DNA of 31,943 nucleotides from assembly GCA_020024475.1 (NCBI GenBank), contig JAHHTS010000026.1, positions 1 through 31,943 on the forward strand, written 5' to 3'. A program made the translations under genes and the position numbers. The notes below the pieces were generated by a model. The model was not told the origin of the DNA. It did no database searches and saw only the letters and a list, made by a program, of their open reading frames with translations. Below, one piece after another: positions 14,301 to 23,748 of this stretch. Origin of the DNA: Oscillospiraceae bacterium. Its GTDB lineage: Bacteria > Bacillota > Clostridia > Oscillospirales > Ruminococcaceae. Numbering within the stretch: the stretch's first letter is position 1; every line of letters begins with the position of its first letter.

Positions 14301-17300
14301 TTAAATACCTGCGAATTGACCATTTTCTTCAAATTCTTTCTCTTCGTTGTGCATTTCAGCAACTGTAGAACCAGCAGGGATAAGCTTACCAATAATAACG
14401 TTTTCTTTCATACCCTGTAGTTTATCAACTTTACCACGTATAGCAGCGTCAGTAAGAACTTTTGTTGTTTCTTGGAATGAAGCAGCTGACAAGAAACTTT
14501 CTGTTGCTAGAGATGCTTTTGTTATACCAAGAATAATATCTGTAACTTTTGGCAACTCAAGGTTTTCTTCACCAGCAGCAATTCTAGCTTCGATTTCTTC
14601 AGATTTTTCTTTGTATTCTTTATAGTCAACCAAAGCTCCTCCGATGAGATCTGTTGAACCAACTTCTTCAACCTTAACTTTCTTCATCATCTGACGAACG
14701 ATAACTTCGATGTGCTTATCACTAATTTCAACACCCTGTACACGATAAACTTTCTGTACTTCTTGAATGATGTAATCTTCAACAGCTGTTCTACCTTTGA
14801 TTGCAAGTATATCAGCAGGAGCTGCAGAACCTTCTGTAAGGTATGCACCTTTTTCTACTGTTGCACCATCATAAACAGTTGGAAGCAATCTTGCATCAAA
14901 AGGAATAAGGTAACTTTTTTCACAAGGAGCACCGTTGTCATCGAAACCTTCAATAATAGCGTATGTGCCTTTCTTTGTTTCGTCAATTCTTACTTTACCA
15001 GCAATTTCGCTCATAATAGAAATAACTTTTGGACGGCGTGCTTCAAACAATTCTTCAACACGAGGAAGACCCTGTGTAATATCAGCTGCTGAAGCGATAC
15101 CACCTGTATGGAAAGTACGCATTGTAAGCTGTGTACCTGGTTCACCAATTGACTGAGCAGCAATAGTACCAACGGCATCACCCATTTTTACTGGTTGCCA
15201 ATCAGAAAGTGAAGCACCATAACATTTAGCACAAACACCAATGTTTGATTTACAGTTAAGAACACTGCGAATTTCAATTTCGATATCTTTAGCATCATAC
15301 TTACCAGTTGTTTCATCATATGTGCCAAATGCTTTAATGATTCTATCTATATCATCTTTATCCATCATCTTGTCTTTTGAAACAACAAGTTCGCCTGTTT
15401 TAGGGTCAAACAAATCATGAACCGTATAACGTCCAAGAAGTCTGTCTGGCAGTGGCTCTATTACACTATTTCCATCACGAATTTCTCTTACTACAATACC
15501 ATGTGTAGCGCCACAATCGTGTTCGCGAATGATAACGTCATGAGAAACATCAACAAGACGACGTGTGAGATAACCAGAGTCGGCAGTACGGAGAGCAGTA
15601 TCAGCCAAACCTTTACGAGCACCACGAGCTGAAATAAAGTATTCCAAGATGTTCAAGCCCTCACGGTAGTTAGCTTTAATAGGTATTTCAATTGTTTTAC
15701 CTGAGGTAGAAGCAATAAGACCACGCATACCTGCAAGCTGTTTAATCTGGTTCATAGAACCACGAGCACCAGAATCAGCCATCATCCAAATTGGGTTACG
15801 AGCATCCATATTTTCCTGGAGTGCCTTAGAAACAAGGTCTGTTGTTTTGTTCCAAGTTTCGATAACAGATTTATATCTCTGATCGTCACTGAGCAAACCT
15901 CTTTCATATAGTTTACGTGTTCTAGCAACTTCTTTTTCAGCCTCAGCAATGAGTTCTTTCTTTTTAGGAGGAACAACAGCATCACATGCAGCAACTGTGA
16001 TAGCGCCTTTTGTTGAGTACTTATATCCCTGTGATTTAATATTATCAAGAACAACAGATGTTACTTTCGTACCATGTTTTTCAATAGATTTTTTAATTAT
16101 ATCACCAAGCTGTTTTTTACCTACAACAAATTCTATTTCAAGCTTAAGTGCATTTTCTTCTTTTGTTCTATCAACATAACCAAGATCCTGTGGGATTGGT
16201 GTGTTGAAAATCAAACGTCCAACAGTTGTTTCAACTATTTGAGTTATCGGCTGACCATTCCATTCTCCAGTACGACGAATTTTAACTTTTGAATGAAGAG
16301 TAACATAGCCTTCTGAATATGCCATAAGAGCTTCATTTTCGTCACGGAAAATCATACCTTCACCTTTATCGCCTTCATCAACGATTGTAAGGTAGTAAGA
16401 ACCAAGAACCATATCCTGTGTAGGAACTGCAACTGGTGAACCATCTGAAAGTTTCAAGAGGTTCCCAGATGCAAGCATAAGGTTTCTAGCTTCTTCTTGA
16501 GCCTCGTGTGAAAGTGGTACGTGAACAGCCATCTGGTCACCGTCAAAGTCAGCATTGTAAGCTGAACATACGAGTGGGTGAAGTTTGATAGCACGACCTT
16601 CAACGAGAATAGGTTCAAAGGCTTGAATACCAAGACGGTGAAGTGTAGGAGCACGGTTAAGAAGAACTGGGTGTCCTTTTATAACTGTTTCAAGTGCATC
16701 CCAAACTTCAGATTTAGCTCTTTCAACAACTTTTTTAGCACTCTTAATATTTGTTGCATATCCTTTGTCAACAAGTTCTCTCATAACAAATGGTTTGAAA
16801 AGTTCAAGAGCCATTTCTTTTGGAAGTCCACACTGATACATTTTAAGTTCAGGACCGACAACGATAACTGAACGACCGGAGTAGTCAACACGTTTACCTA
16901 GAAGGTTCTGACGGAAACGACCTTGTTTACCCTTCAGCATATCTGAAAGTGATTTCAAAGGTCTATTTGATGTGCCGCCTGTAACAGCACGGCCACGACG
17001 ACCATTGTCGATAAGGCTATCGACTGCTTCCTGAAGCATTCTCTTTTCGTTTCTTACAATAATATCAGGAGCGGAAAGCTCAAGCAATTTTTTAAGACGA
17101 TTGTTACGGTTAATAACTCGTCTGTAAAGGTCATTAAGGTCACTTGTTGCAAAACGTCCACCATCCAACTGAACCATTGGACGAATATCAGGTGGAATAA
17201 CTGGTAGAACATCAAGAATCATCCATTCAGGACGGTTACCTGACTGACGGAAACTTTCACAAACTTCAAGGCGTTTATAAAGTTTAACTCTCTTTTGACC

Positions 17301-17897
17301 AGTAGCTGTTTCAAGTTCTTTTGTAAGTTCTTCTGAAAGTTGATCGAGATCAATTCTTTCAAGAAGTTCTTTAACAGCCTCTGCACCCATAGAAGCTTTA
17401 AAAGCATCTTCGCCATAACGATCGACCATATCGTTATATTCATTTTCTGTGAGAAGCTGTTTATCTTCAAGTGCAGTAAAGCCTTTGTCTGTTACTATAT
17501 ATGATGAGAAATAAATAACTTTTTCAAGTGCTTTAGGTGTAACATCAAGAATAAGACCGATTCTTGATGGAACAGCTTTAAGATACCAGATATGTGAAAC
17601 AGGAGCTGCGAGGCTGATGTGACCCATTCTTTCTCTACGAACTTTTGCTCTGGTGCTTTCAACACCACATTTATCACAAATTTGACCTTTGTGACGATTT
17701 TTATTTAATTTACCACAACTACATTCCCAGTCTTTTGTAGGTCCAAAAATTCTTTCACAGAACAGACCGTCTCTTTCAGGTTTAAGAGTGCGGTAATTGA
17801 TTGTTTCAGGCTTTGTAACTTCACCATGTGACCAGCTTAAAATCTGTTCCGGTGAGGCAATGCCGATTTTAATTGAATCAAAAGTGTTATGTGCCAT
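14301..17897 (-). CDS. rpoC: RNA polymerase beta' subunit
   Basis: 1198 residues, the normal length for Firmicutes. The N-terminal zinc ribbon has CSCGKLNKN and CDKCG (about 58-80). The catalytic magnesium loop NADFDGD lies near 446-452. The second zinc site uses DCGATHG with CKSNIGVCAKC further on. Trigger-loop region MRTFHTGGIA is intact. The ATG at 17897 is preceded by GAAAGGAAG at the proper spacing. It lies 99 bp after rpoB, with a hairpin in the gap. Confidence 0.99.
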   Translation of the reverse strand: MAHNTFDSIKIGIASPEQILSWSHGEVTKPETINYRTLKPERDGLFCERIFGPTKDWECSCGKLNKNRHKGQICDKCGVESTRAKVRRERMGHISLAAPVSHIWYLKAVPSRIGLILDVTPKALEKVIYFSSYIVTDKGFTALEDKQLLTENEYNDMVDRYGEDAFKASMGAEAVKELLERIDLDQLSEELTKELETATGQKRVKLYKRLEVCESFRQSGNRPEWMILDVLPVIPPDIRPMVQLDGGRFATSDLNDLYRRVINRNNRLKKLLELSAPDIIVRNEKRMLQEAVDSLIDNGRRGRAVTGGTSNRPLKSLSDMLKGKQGRFRQNLLGKRVDYSGRSVIVVGPELKMYQCGLPKEMALELFKPFVMRELVDKGYATNIKSAKKVVERAKSEVWDALETVIKGHPVLLNRAPTLHRLGIQAFEPILVEGRAIKLHPLVCSAYNADFDGDQMAVHVPLSHEAQEEARNLMLASGNLLKLSDGSPVAVPTQDMVLGSYYLTIVDEGDKGEGMIFRDENEALMAYSEGYVTLHSKVKIRRTGEWNGQPITQIVETTVGRLIFNTPIPQDLGYVDRTKEENALKLEIEFVVGKKQLGDIIKKSIEKHGTKVTSVVLDNIKSQGYKYSTKGAITVAACDAVVPPKKKELIAEAEKEVARTRKLYERGLLSDDQRYKSVIETWNKTTDLVSKALQENMDARNPIWMMADSGARGSMNQIKQLAGMRGLIASTSGKTIEIPIKANYREGLNILEYFISARGARKGLADTALRTADSGYLTRRLVDVSHDVIIREHDCGATHGIVVREIRDGNSVIEPLPDRLLGRYTVHDLFDPKTGELVVSKDKMMDKDDIDRIIKAFGTYDETTGKYDAKDIEIEIRSVLNCKSNIGVCAKCYGASLSDWQPVKMGDAVGTIAAQSIGEPGTQLTMRTFHTGGIASAADITQGLPRVEELFEARRPKVISIMSEIAGKVRIDETKKGTYAIIEGFDDNGAPCEKSYLIPFDARLLPTVYDGATVEKGAYLTEGSAAPADILAIKGRTAVEDYIIQEVQKVYRVQGVEISDKHIEVIVRQMMKKVKVEEVGSTDLIGGALVDYKEYKEKSEEIEARIAAGEENLELPKVTDIILGITKASLATESFLSAASFQETTKVLTDAAIRGKVDKLQGMKENVIIGKLIPAGSTVAEMHNEEKEFEENGQFAGI

Positions 17898-17930
17898 ATT
17901 GTAGCAAAACTTCCTTTCTTTAAATATATG

Positions 17931-17959
17931 TGCCTGTCTTAACTATATCAAAACAGGCA
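17931..17959 (-). other. Stem-loop between rpoB and rpoC
   Basis: TGCCTGT (17931-17937) pairs with ACAGGCA (17953-17959) across a 15-nt loop in the 99-bp gap. No T-tract follows on the minus strand, so it is not a terminator. Possibly a processing or stability element. Confidence 0.4.
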
Positions 17960-17996
17960 TTTTAAGAACAACAATCTCAGATTTCAAATATTGAAA

Positions 17997-20900
17997 TTAG
18001 AAATCAGTTTCGTCATTGCCTTGGTCAGCGTCTGTATCTTCGAATGAAGAGCCGATAGCAAAATCTTCTTCAGGGTTATCACTTACCATAAAACCTTTAA
18101 GATCTTCTTCCTGCTCAACAAGCTCAGTAGCGATTTCATTAGCAAAATCGCCTTTTGCATCATCATCGTCATAAGTTTGTTTAAGATCTACTTCATGTCC
18201 TTCATCGTCTAAAACACGAATGTCAAGAGCGAGAGACTGCATTTCCTTAATAAGAACGCGGAATGATTCAGGAATGCCTGGTTTTGGAATTTCTTGACCT
18301 TTGAATATAGCCTCGTATGTTTTAACACGACCAACCATATCGTCAGACTTAACAGTAAGAATTTCCTGCAATGTGTATGCAGCACCATAAGCTTCGAGAG
18401 CCCAAACTTCCATTTCACCAAATCTCTGTCCACCGAACTGAGCTTTACCACCCAAAGGCTGCTGAGTAACAAGTGAGTATGGACCAATCGAACGTGCATG
18501 CATTTTATCATCAACAAGGTGATGAAGTTTAAGGAAGTATTTATATCCAACAGTAACAAGGTTATCAAATGGTTCGCCTGTTCTGCCATCATAAAGCTGA
18601 ACTTTACCTGTTTCAGGTAGCCCTGCCTGTTTGAGAAGTTCAAAGATATCGGTTTCTTTGGCACCATCAAATACAGGAGTCATAACTTTCCATCCAAGTG
18701 CTTTAGCTGCATAACCAAGATGAACCTCGAGAACCTGACCGATGTTCATACGAGAAGGAACGCCCAATGGATTAAGAACTAAATCTAGCGGTGTACCGTC
18801 AGCTAGGAATGGCATATCTTCTTTAGGAAGAATTCTTGAAACAACACCTTTGTTACCATGACGGCCAGCCATTTTGTCACCTACAGAAATCTTACGTTTC
18901 TGAGCGATGTAAACTCTTACAACTTCTATAACACCAGGTTTAATTTCATCACTGTTTTCCGGTGTGAATATTTTAACATCAACAATTGTACCATATGCAC
19001 CGTGAGGTACTTTAAGAGAAGTATCTCTCACATCACCAGCTTTTTCACCAAAAATAGCTCGTAGAAGTTTTTCTTCTGGAGAAAGTTCTGTCTCACCTTT
19101 TGGTGTAACTTTACCAACCAGAATATCGCCACCTGTTACTTCAGCACCAATGCGGATAATACCACGACTGTCGAGATTTTTAAGTGCTTCTTCACCAACA
19201 TTAGGGACTTCTCTTGTAATTTCTTCAGGTCCAAGTTTTGTTTCTCTAGCTTCGATTTCATATTCTTCAATATGAATAGAAGTAAATATATCTTCTGAAA
19301 CAACTCTTTCGTTAATCAATATAGCATCTTCGTAGTTATAACCTTCCCAAGTCATATAACCAACGAGAACATTTTTACCAAGAGAAATTTCACCATGGTC
19401 AGTCGAAGGACCGTCAGCGATTACCTGACCTTTTTTAATGTATTCGCCTTCTGAAACTATAGGGCGCTGATTAATACATGTACCCTGGTTAGAACGCATA
19501 AATTTAATAATATCATATTCGTCTGTTGTTGTTTTGCCTGTGCGGATAACAATTTTATCTGCACTAACTCTTTCAACAACACCGTCATTTTTAGCAATTA
19601 CAACAACACCTGAGTCATAACCAGCTTTATATTCCATACCTGTTGCAACAATAGGTGCTTCAGGGCGGAGAAGAGGCACAGCCTGACGTTGCATGTTGGC
19701 ACCCATGAGAGCACGGTTAGCGTCATCGTTTTCCAAGAACGGAATCATAGCTGTAGCAACAGAAACAACCATCTTAGGTGAAACATCCATGAAGTCAACT
19801 TCATCTCTTGAAGCTTCAAGAATGGTATCACGATAACGAGCATTAACTCGTTCTCTTACAAAATGTCCTTCGTCATCCAAAGGCTCATTAGCCTGTGCAA
19901 CTGTGTATCTATCTTCAACATCAGCTGTCATGTAAACAACTTCATCTGTAACACAGCCAGTTTCTTTATCAACTTTTCTGTAAGGAGCTTCAATAAAGCC
20001 ATATTCATTGATTCTAGCAAAAGTAGCAATGTAAGAAATCAATCCGATGTTAGGGCCTTCAGGTGTTTCAATAGGACACATTCTACCATAGTGAGAGTAG
20101 TGAACGTCACGAACTTCAAAGCCAGCACGGTCACGAGAAAGACCACCAGGACCAAGAGCAGAAAGACGACGTTTATGTGTTAATTCAGCAAGCGGGTTTG
20201 TCTGATCCATGAACTGTGAAAGTGCTGATGAACCAAAGAACTCTTTTATGATAGCAACAACAGGTTTGATATTGATAAGGCTTTCAGGAGTGATAGTATC
20301 TCTATCTTGCTGATCCATTCTTTCACGAATTGTTCTCTCCATACGGATGATACCTGTGCGGAACTGAGCCTGTAACAATTCGCCAACACTGCGGATACGA
20401 CGATTACCAAGGTGGTCAATATCATCAAATTGTCCAACATCATGAGAAAGACAAGTTACATAGTTAACAGAAGCAAAAATATCATCTGTTGTAATGTGTG
20501 TAGGGATAAGTCTTTCTCTGTTTTCAACCATAAGAGATTTAAGAACTTCTTCGTCGCCTGCTGCTTCGTCAATTAGTTCTTTAAGAACAGAGAAGAAAAC
20601 CTTTTCGTTAATTCCTTCTTCAGTAAGGTCAAAACCTACAACTGCTTTATGGTCAACTGTGCCGTTTGAAAGAACTTTAACTATTGTGCCATCTTCTTTT
20701 TTAACATGCATAACTGCAACGCCGTTGTTTTCAATTTCAAAAGCGAGCTCTTCAGTAATAACTGTACCTTCTTCACAAAGAATTTCGCCTGTGAGAGGTG
20801 AAACAACCATTTCAGCAGCAACTTCATTTGTAATTCTGTTTGCGATTGAAAGTTTTTTATTGAATTTATAGCGACCGAAACGAGACAAATCATATCTTCT

Positions 20901-21689
20901 TGGGTCAAAGAACAAATTGTTAATATGTGTCTGGCTGTTTTCAACCGTTGGAGGTTCACCTGGACGAAGTTTTCTGTATGTTTCCAAAAGACCTTCTTCT
21001 GTGTTAGATGTAATGTCTTTTGCAAGTGTAGCCTCAATAATTTCTTCGTCGCCAAACATTTCTCTAATCTGATCATTTGATGAAAGGCCAAGAGCACGCA
21101 AGAAGCTTGTTACAGGCAGCTTTCTATTTTTATCAATACGAACATAGAAAATGTCATTTATATCGGTTTCATATTCAAGCCATGCACCACGGTTAGGAAT
21201 TATTGTACCTGAGTACAATTTTTTACCAGTTTTATCGTGATCAAGTTTGAAATAAGCACCAGGAGAGCGGATGAGCTGTGAAACAATAACACGTTCAGCA
21301 CCATTTATAATAAATGTACCACTGTCTGTCATTTTAGGAAAGTCACCCATGAATTTTTCCTGCTGTTTGATTTCGCCTGTTTCTTTGTTGAGCAAACGAA
21401 TTGTAACTTTCAGAGGAGCAGCATAAGTTACATCGCGTTCCTTGCATTCTTTAACAGAATATTTTGTTTTTTCTTCCAAATGGTAGTCAACAAATTCCAA
21501 AGCAAGTGTACCTGTATGGTCTTCGATTGCACCTGTATCACGAAATACTTCTTTGATACCTTCATCGATAAACCATTGATATGAAGTTTTCTGTACCTCA
21601 AGAAGGTTTGGCATTTCCAAAACTTCGTTGATTTTAGCAAAGTTCATACGCTCAGTTGTACCAAGCATTGTTGGTTTTACAATCGCCAT
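17997..21689 (-). CDS. rpoB: RNA polymerase beta subunit
   Basis: 1230 residues. Family N-terminus (MNFAKINEVLEMPNLLEVQ), fork loop and the rifampicin pocket at about 487-520 (SSALSQFMDQTNPLAELTH then KRRLSALGPGG), all wild type at the positions usually changed in rifampicin resistance. KMAGRHGNKGVVS and the C-terminal clamp anchor (GGQRFGEMEVWALEAYGA) are intact, followed by an acidic tail of about 60 residues. The ATG at 21689 has AAGGAG upstream. First gene of the long cluster down to tuf. Unusually, rplJ-rplL is not upstream; an Rrf2 gene is. Confidence 0.99.
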   Translation of the reverse strand: MAIVKPTMLGTTERMNFAKINEVLEMPNLLEVQKTSYQWFIDEGIKEVFRDTGAIEDHTGTLALEFVDYHLEEKTKYSVKECKERDVTYAAPLKVTIRLLNKETGEIKQQEKFMGDFPKMTDSGTFIINGAERVIVSQLIRSPGAYFKLDHDKTGKKLYSGTIIPNRGAWLEYETDINDIFYVRIDKNRKLPVTSFLRALGLSSNDQIREMFGDEEIIEATLAKDITSNTEEGLLETYRKLRPGEPPTVENSQTHINNLFFDPRRYDLSRFGRYKFNKKLSIANRITNEVAAEMVVSPLTGEILCEEGTVITEELAFEIENNGVAVMHVKKEDGTIVKVLSNGTVDHKAVVGFDLTEEGINEKVFFSVLKELIDEAAGDEEVLKSLMVENRERLIPTHITTDDIFASVNYVTCLSHDVGQFDDIDHLGNRRIRSVGELLQAQFRTGIIRMERTIRERMDQQDRDTITPESLINIKPVVAIIKEFFGSSALSQFMDQTNPLAELTHKRRLSALGPGGLSRDRAGFEVRDVHYSHYGRMCPIETPEGPNIGLISYIATFARINEYGFIEAPYRKVDKETGCVTDEVVYMTADVEDRYTVAQANEPLDDEGHFVRERVNARYRDTILEASRDEVDFMDVSPKMVVSVATAMIPFLENDDANRALMGANMQRQAVPLLRPEAPIVATGMEYKAGYDSGVVVIAKNDGVVERVSADKIVIRTGKTTTDEYDIIKFMRSNQGTCINQRPIVSEGEYIKKGQVIADGPSTDHGEISLGKNVLVGYMTWEGYNYEDAILINERVVSEDIFTSIHIEEYEIEARETKLGPEEITREVPNVGEEALKNLDSRGIIRIGAEVTGGDILVGKVTPKGETELSPEEKLLRAIFGEKAGDVRDTSLKVPHGAYGTIVDVKIFTPENSDEIKPGVIEVVRVYIAQKRKISVGDKMAGRHGNKGVVSRILPKEDMPFLADGTPLDLVLNPLGVPSRMNIGQVLEVHLGYAAKALGWKVMTPVFDGAKETDIFELLKQAGLPETGKVQLYDGRTGEPFDNLVTVGYKYFLKLHHLVDDKMHARSIGPYSLVTQQPLGGKAQFGGQRFGEMEVWALEAYGAAYTLQEILTVKSDDMVGRVKTYEAIFKGQEIPKPGIPESFRVLIKEMQSLALDIRVLDDEGHEVDLKQTYDDDDAKGDFANEIATELVEQEEDLKGFMVSDNPEEDFAIGSSFEDTDADQGNDETDF

Positions 21690-21763
21690 TATCTTTTAAT
21701 CTCCTTCATAAATATTATTTGCTGTTTATTACAAAGACGCCGATCTTATGATAATTGTTAATG

Positions 21764-21862
21764 TACAGAATTACTACATCAACAAAATATAATTGATCAA
21801 TAAAACTCAAAAAATTAAATTTTGTACTATTTTTTACAACTTTTCTATACAGAATTACTACA
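21764..21862. repeat. 15-bp direct repeat in rpoB leader
   Basis: TACAGAATTACTACA occurs exactly at 21764-21778 and 21848-21862, 84 bp apart, both inside the predicted ~315-nt leader of rpoB. Function unknown; a duplicated regulator or RNA-binding site is possible. Confidence 0.7.
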
Positions 21863-21922
21863 AAAAACTTATAAAAAATAAAATATTTTCGTCTAAGTAA
21901 ATATTTTTTGTACAATAAGCAG

Positions 21923-21966
21923 ATTTTTTAGCTAAAAATTCTATTTTTTGACTAATTTTTTAACTA
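21923..21966. repeat. Triplicated ATTTTTT(A/G)(G/A)CTA motif in rpoB leader
   Basis: ATTTTTTAGCTA (21923-21934), ATTTTTTGACTA (21943-21954) and ATTTTTTAACTA (21955-21966), with a weaker fourth match at 21903-21914. They lie between the rpoB promoter and the 15-bp repeats. In RNA sense they read TAGNNAAAAAAT. Confidence 0.6.
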
Positions 21967-22011
21967 AATTTTCCAAAATTGGCGTAAGTAGCCATTATTG
22001 TGCATTTTAAA

Positions 22012-22040
22012 ATTATATACTATTCATGTCAATATGTCAA
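22012..22040 (-). promoter_or_regulatory. rpoB promoter (perfect consensus)
   Basis: Minus-strand TTGACA (22040-22035), 17-bp spacer, TATAAT (22017-22012). Predicted start near 22005, leaving a ~315-nt untranslated leader. Together with the terminator at 22104-22134 this makes rpoB the head of its own operon. Confidence 0.8.
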
Positions 22041-22103
22041 CAGTAATAATTTAATATTAAAAAATGCTTGTCATAGCTATAATAACAAAAAACAAATACA
22101 CAA

Positions 22104-22134
22104 AAAGACACCCTGTTGTTAACAAGGTGTCTTT
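22104..22134. terminator. Rrf2-gene terminator
   Basis: AAAGACACC (22104-22112) pairs with GGTGTCTTT (22126-22134), with inner TGTT/AACA, immediately after the Rrf2 stop; TTTTTGTG follows on the minus strand. Confidence 0.82.
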
Positions 22135-22139
22135 ATCAA

Positions 22140-22538
22140 TTAAAGTTTATCAAAAGTAACTTTTTCAAGTTCTTCGTTTATTTTACAGCTTATACGAGAA
22201 AATTCTTTTCTAAACGAACACAATCCTGGCACTTTTTTCCACTCACAAACATAATCAGGATTATCAACGCATTTAGCAAGACAATATGTACCCTCAATAG
22301 ATTCAATAACCTGTTTTAGGTTTATTTCGGTAGCAGGGCGTGCCAATTCATATCCACCTTTTGAACCTTTATAAGATTTAACTATCCCGCTTTGTACTAA
22401 TTTGTGAAGTATTTTAAGTGAAAAGCGAAGTGTAACGCTCATTTCTTCACTTATAGAACGCGCATCTTTTCTTCCTTCAGTATTAGCTAAACAATAAACA
22501 ATACGTACTGCATAGTCAGTTTCTTTTGTGATGTGCAT
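22140..22538 (-). CDS. Rrf2-family transcriptional regulator
   Basis: 132 residues. The N-terminal winged helix matches the Rrf2/IscR family (ITKETDYAVRIVYCLA, then the wing GSKGGYELARP). Four cysteines, Cys86, Cys90, Cys98 and Cys107, sit in the region where IscR, NsrR and RsrR bind an iron-sulphur cluster, so redox, nitric oxide or Fe-S sensing is likely. No iscS/iscU genes are adjacent. The ATG at 22538 follows TTAGGAG. It has its own promoter and terminator, giving a single-gene unit between rpoD and rpoB. Targets are unknown; it may regulate itself. Confidence 0.88.
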   Translation of the reverse strand: MHITKETDYAVRIVYCLANTEGRKDARSISEEMSVTLRFSLKILHKLVQSGIVKSYKGSKGGYELARPATEINLKQVIESIEGTYCLAKCVDNPDYVCEWKKVPGLCSFRKEFSRISCKINEELEKVTFDKL

Positions 22539-22590
22539 AGCTATCTCCTAAATTTTATTTTCAGTAAAAAATCATAGTATTATAATATCA

Positions 22591-22619
22591 ATTCTACAGT
22601 CAAATAAATAAATTGTCAA
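22591..22619 (-). promoter_or_regulatory. Rrf2-gene promoter
   Basis: Minus-strand TTGACA (22619-22614), 17-bp spacer, TAGAAT (22596-22591). Just downstream is the palindrome TATTATAATA, a possible autoregulatory site or simply AT-rich sequence. Confidence 0.6.
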
Positions 22620-22647
22620 ATAAAATCCAATTAATAATCAGATTTTA

Positions 22648-23733
22648 TTAATCAAGGAAATCCTTAAGTTTTTTATTTCTGCTTGGATGACGAAGTTTTC
22701 GAAGTGCTTTTGCTTCAATCTGTCTAATACGTTCTCTTGTAACGTTAAATTCCTTTCCAACCTCCTCAAGTGTTCTTGGTCTACCATCTTCTATTCCAAA
22801 ACGAAGTGAAAGAACTTTCGCTTCCCTTGGGGTAAGTGTGGCAAGAACCTCGTTAAGCTGTTCCCTTAAAAGTGTGTGTGTTGCAGCTTCTTCAGGTACT
22901 GGTGCATCATAATCAGGTATAAAATCACCGAGATGACTATCTTCTTCTTCACCAATAGGGCTTTCTAAGCTGATTGGTTCCTGAGCAACTTTCAATATTT
23001 CGCGAACCTTATCTTGTGGCATATCAAGCTCTGCGGCTAAATCTTCAACGGATGGTTCTTGACCATTTTTGTGAAGCAGTTGGCTCTGTACTTTTTTAAC
23101 TTTATTAATTGTTTCTACCATATGCACAGGAATTCTAATTGTTCTTGCCTGGTCAGCAATAGCACGAGTAATTGCCTGTCTTATCCACCATGTTGCATAA
23201 GTTGAGAACTTAAATCCTTTTGTGTAGTCGAATTTTTCAACTGCTTTAATAAGACCAAGGTTTCCTTCTTGAATAAGATCGAGAAACAGCATACCACGGC
23301 CTACATATCTTTTTGCAATTGAAACAACAAGACGTAGGTTAGCTTCTGCAAGACGTTTTTTAGCTCTTTCATCACCTTGCTGGATTTTTTCTGCAAGTTC
23401 GATTTCCTCATCAAGTGATAAGAGTGGAAAAGAACCTATCTCTTTAAGGTAAACTTTAACAGGGTCATCAATACTTACACCTTCACTAGCAAGTGATTTT
23501 TCGAACTTTTCAACATTACTTTCTGTGAGTATTTCTTCTTCCTCGTCCCCTATTTCATCTATAATATCAATTCCAGCATTTTCTATATGTTCATAAAATT
23601 TATCAACCTGTTCAACATCGAAATCAACTGTTTCAAGAAATGAGTTGATATCTTTTGCTGTAAGCTTACCATTTTTCTTACCTATTTCAATCAATTCAAG
23701 TAAACTTGTAACTTTCTTTTCTTTTGCACTCAT
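22648..23733 (-). CDS. rpoD: Primary sigma factor (RpoD/SigA)
   Basis: 361 residues. Region 1.1 (1-60) is followed by an acidic stretch (IGDEEEEILTE). Region 1.2/2 contains DPVKVYLKEIG and the core -10 recognition block GFKFSTYATWWIRQAITRAI. Region 3 (VHMVETINKV) and region 4 with the HTH TLEEVGKEFNVTRERIRQIEAKALRKLRHP complete it. Typical SigA length for Clostridia. The ATG at 23733 follows AGGAG and lies 15 bp after the dnaG stop, in the classic dgt-dnaG-rpoD macromolecular-synthesis operon. The TTGACA-17-TATAAT promoters across the window match what this factor recognises. Confidence 0.98.
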   Translation of the reverse strand: MSAKEKKVTSLLELIEIGKKNGKLTAKDINSFLETVDFDVEQVDKFYEHIENAGIDIIDEIGDEEEEILTESNVEKFEKSLASEGVSIDDPVKVYLKEIGSFPLLSLDEEIELAEKIQQGDERAKKRLAEANLRLVVSIAKRYVGRGMLFLDLIQEGNLGLIKAVEKFDYTKGFKFSTYATWWIRQAITRAIADQARTIRIPVHMVETINKVKKVQSQLLHKNGQEPSVEDLAAELDMPQDKVREILKVAQEPISLESPIGEEEDSHLGDFIPDYDAPVPEEAATHTLLREQLNEVLATLTPREAKVLSLRFGIEDGRPRTLEEVGKEFNVTRERIRQIEAKALRKLRHPSRNKKLKDFLD

Positions 23734-23748
23734 AGATTATTCTCCTGT

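Noticed and set aside
20180..20240. Rifampicin-resistance substitutions in rpoB
   Set aside because: The SQFMDQ...THKRRLSALGPGG pocket is wild type at the usual positions.
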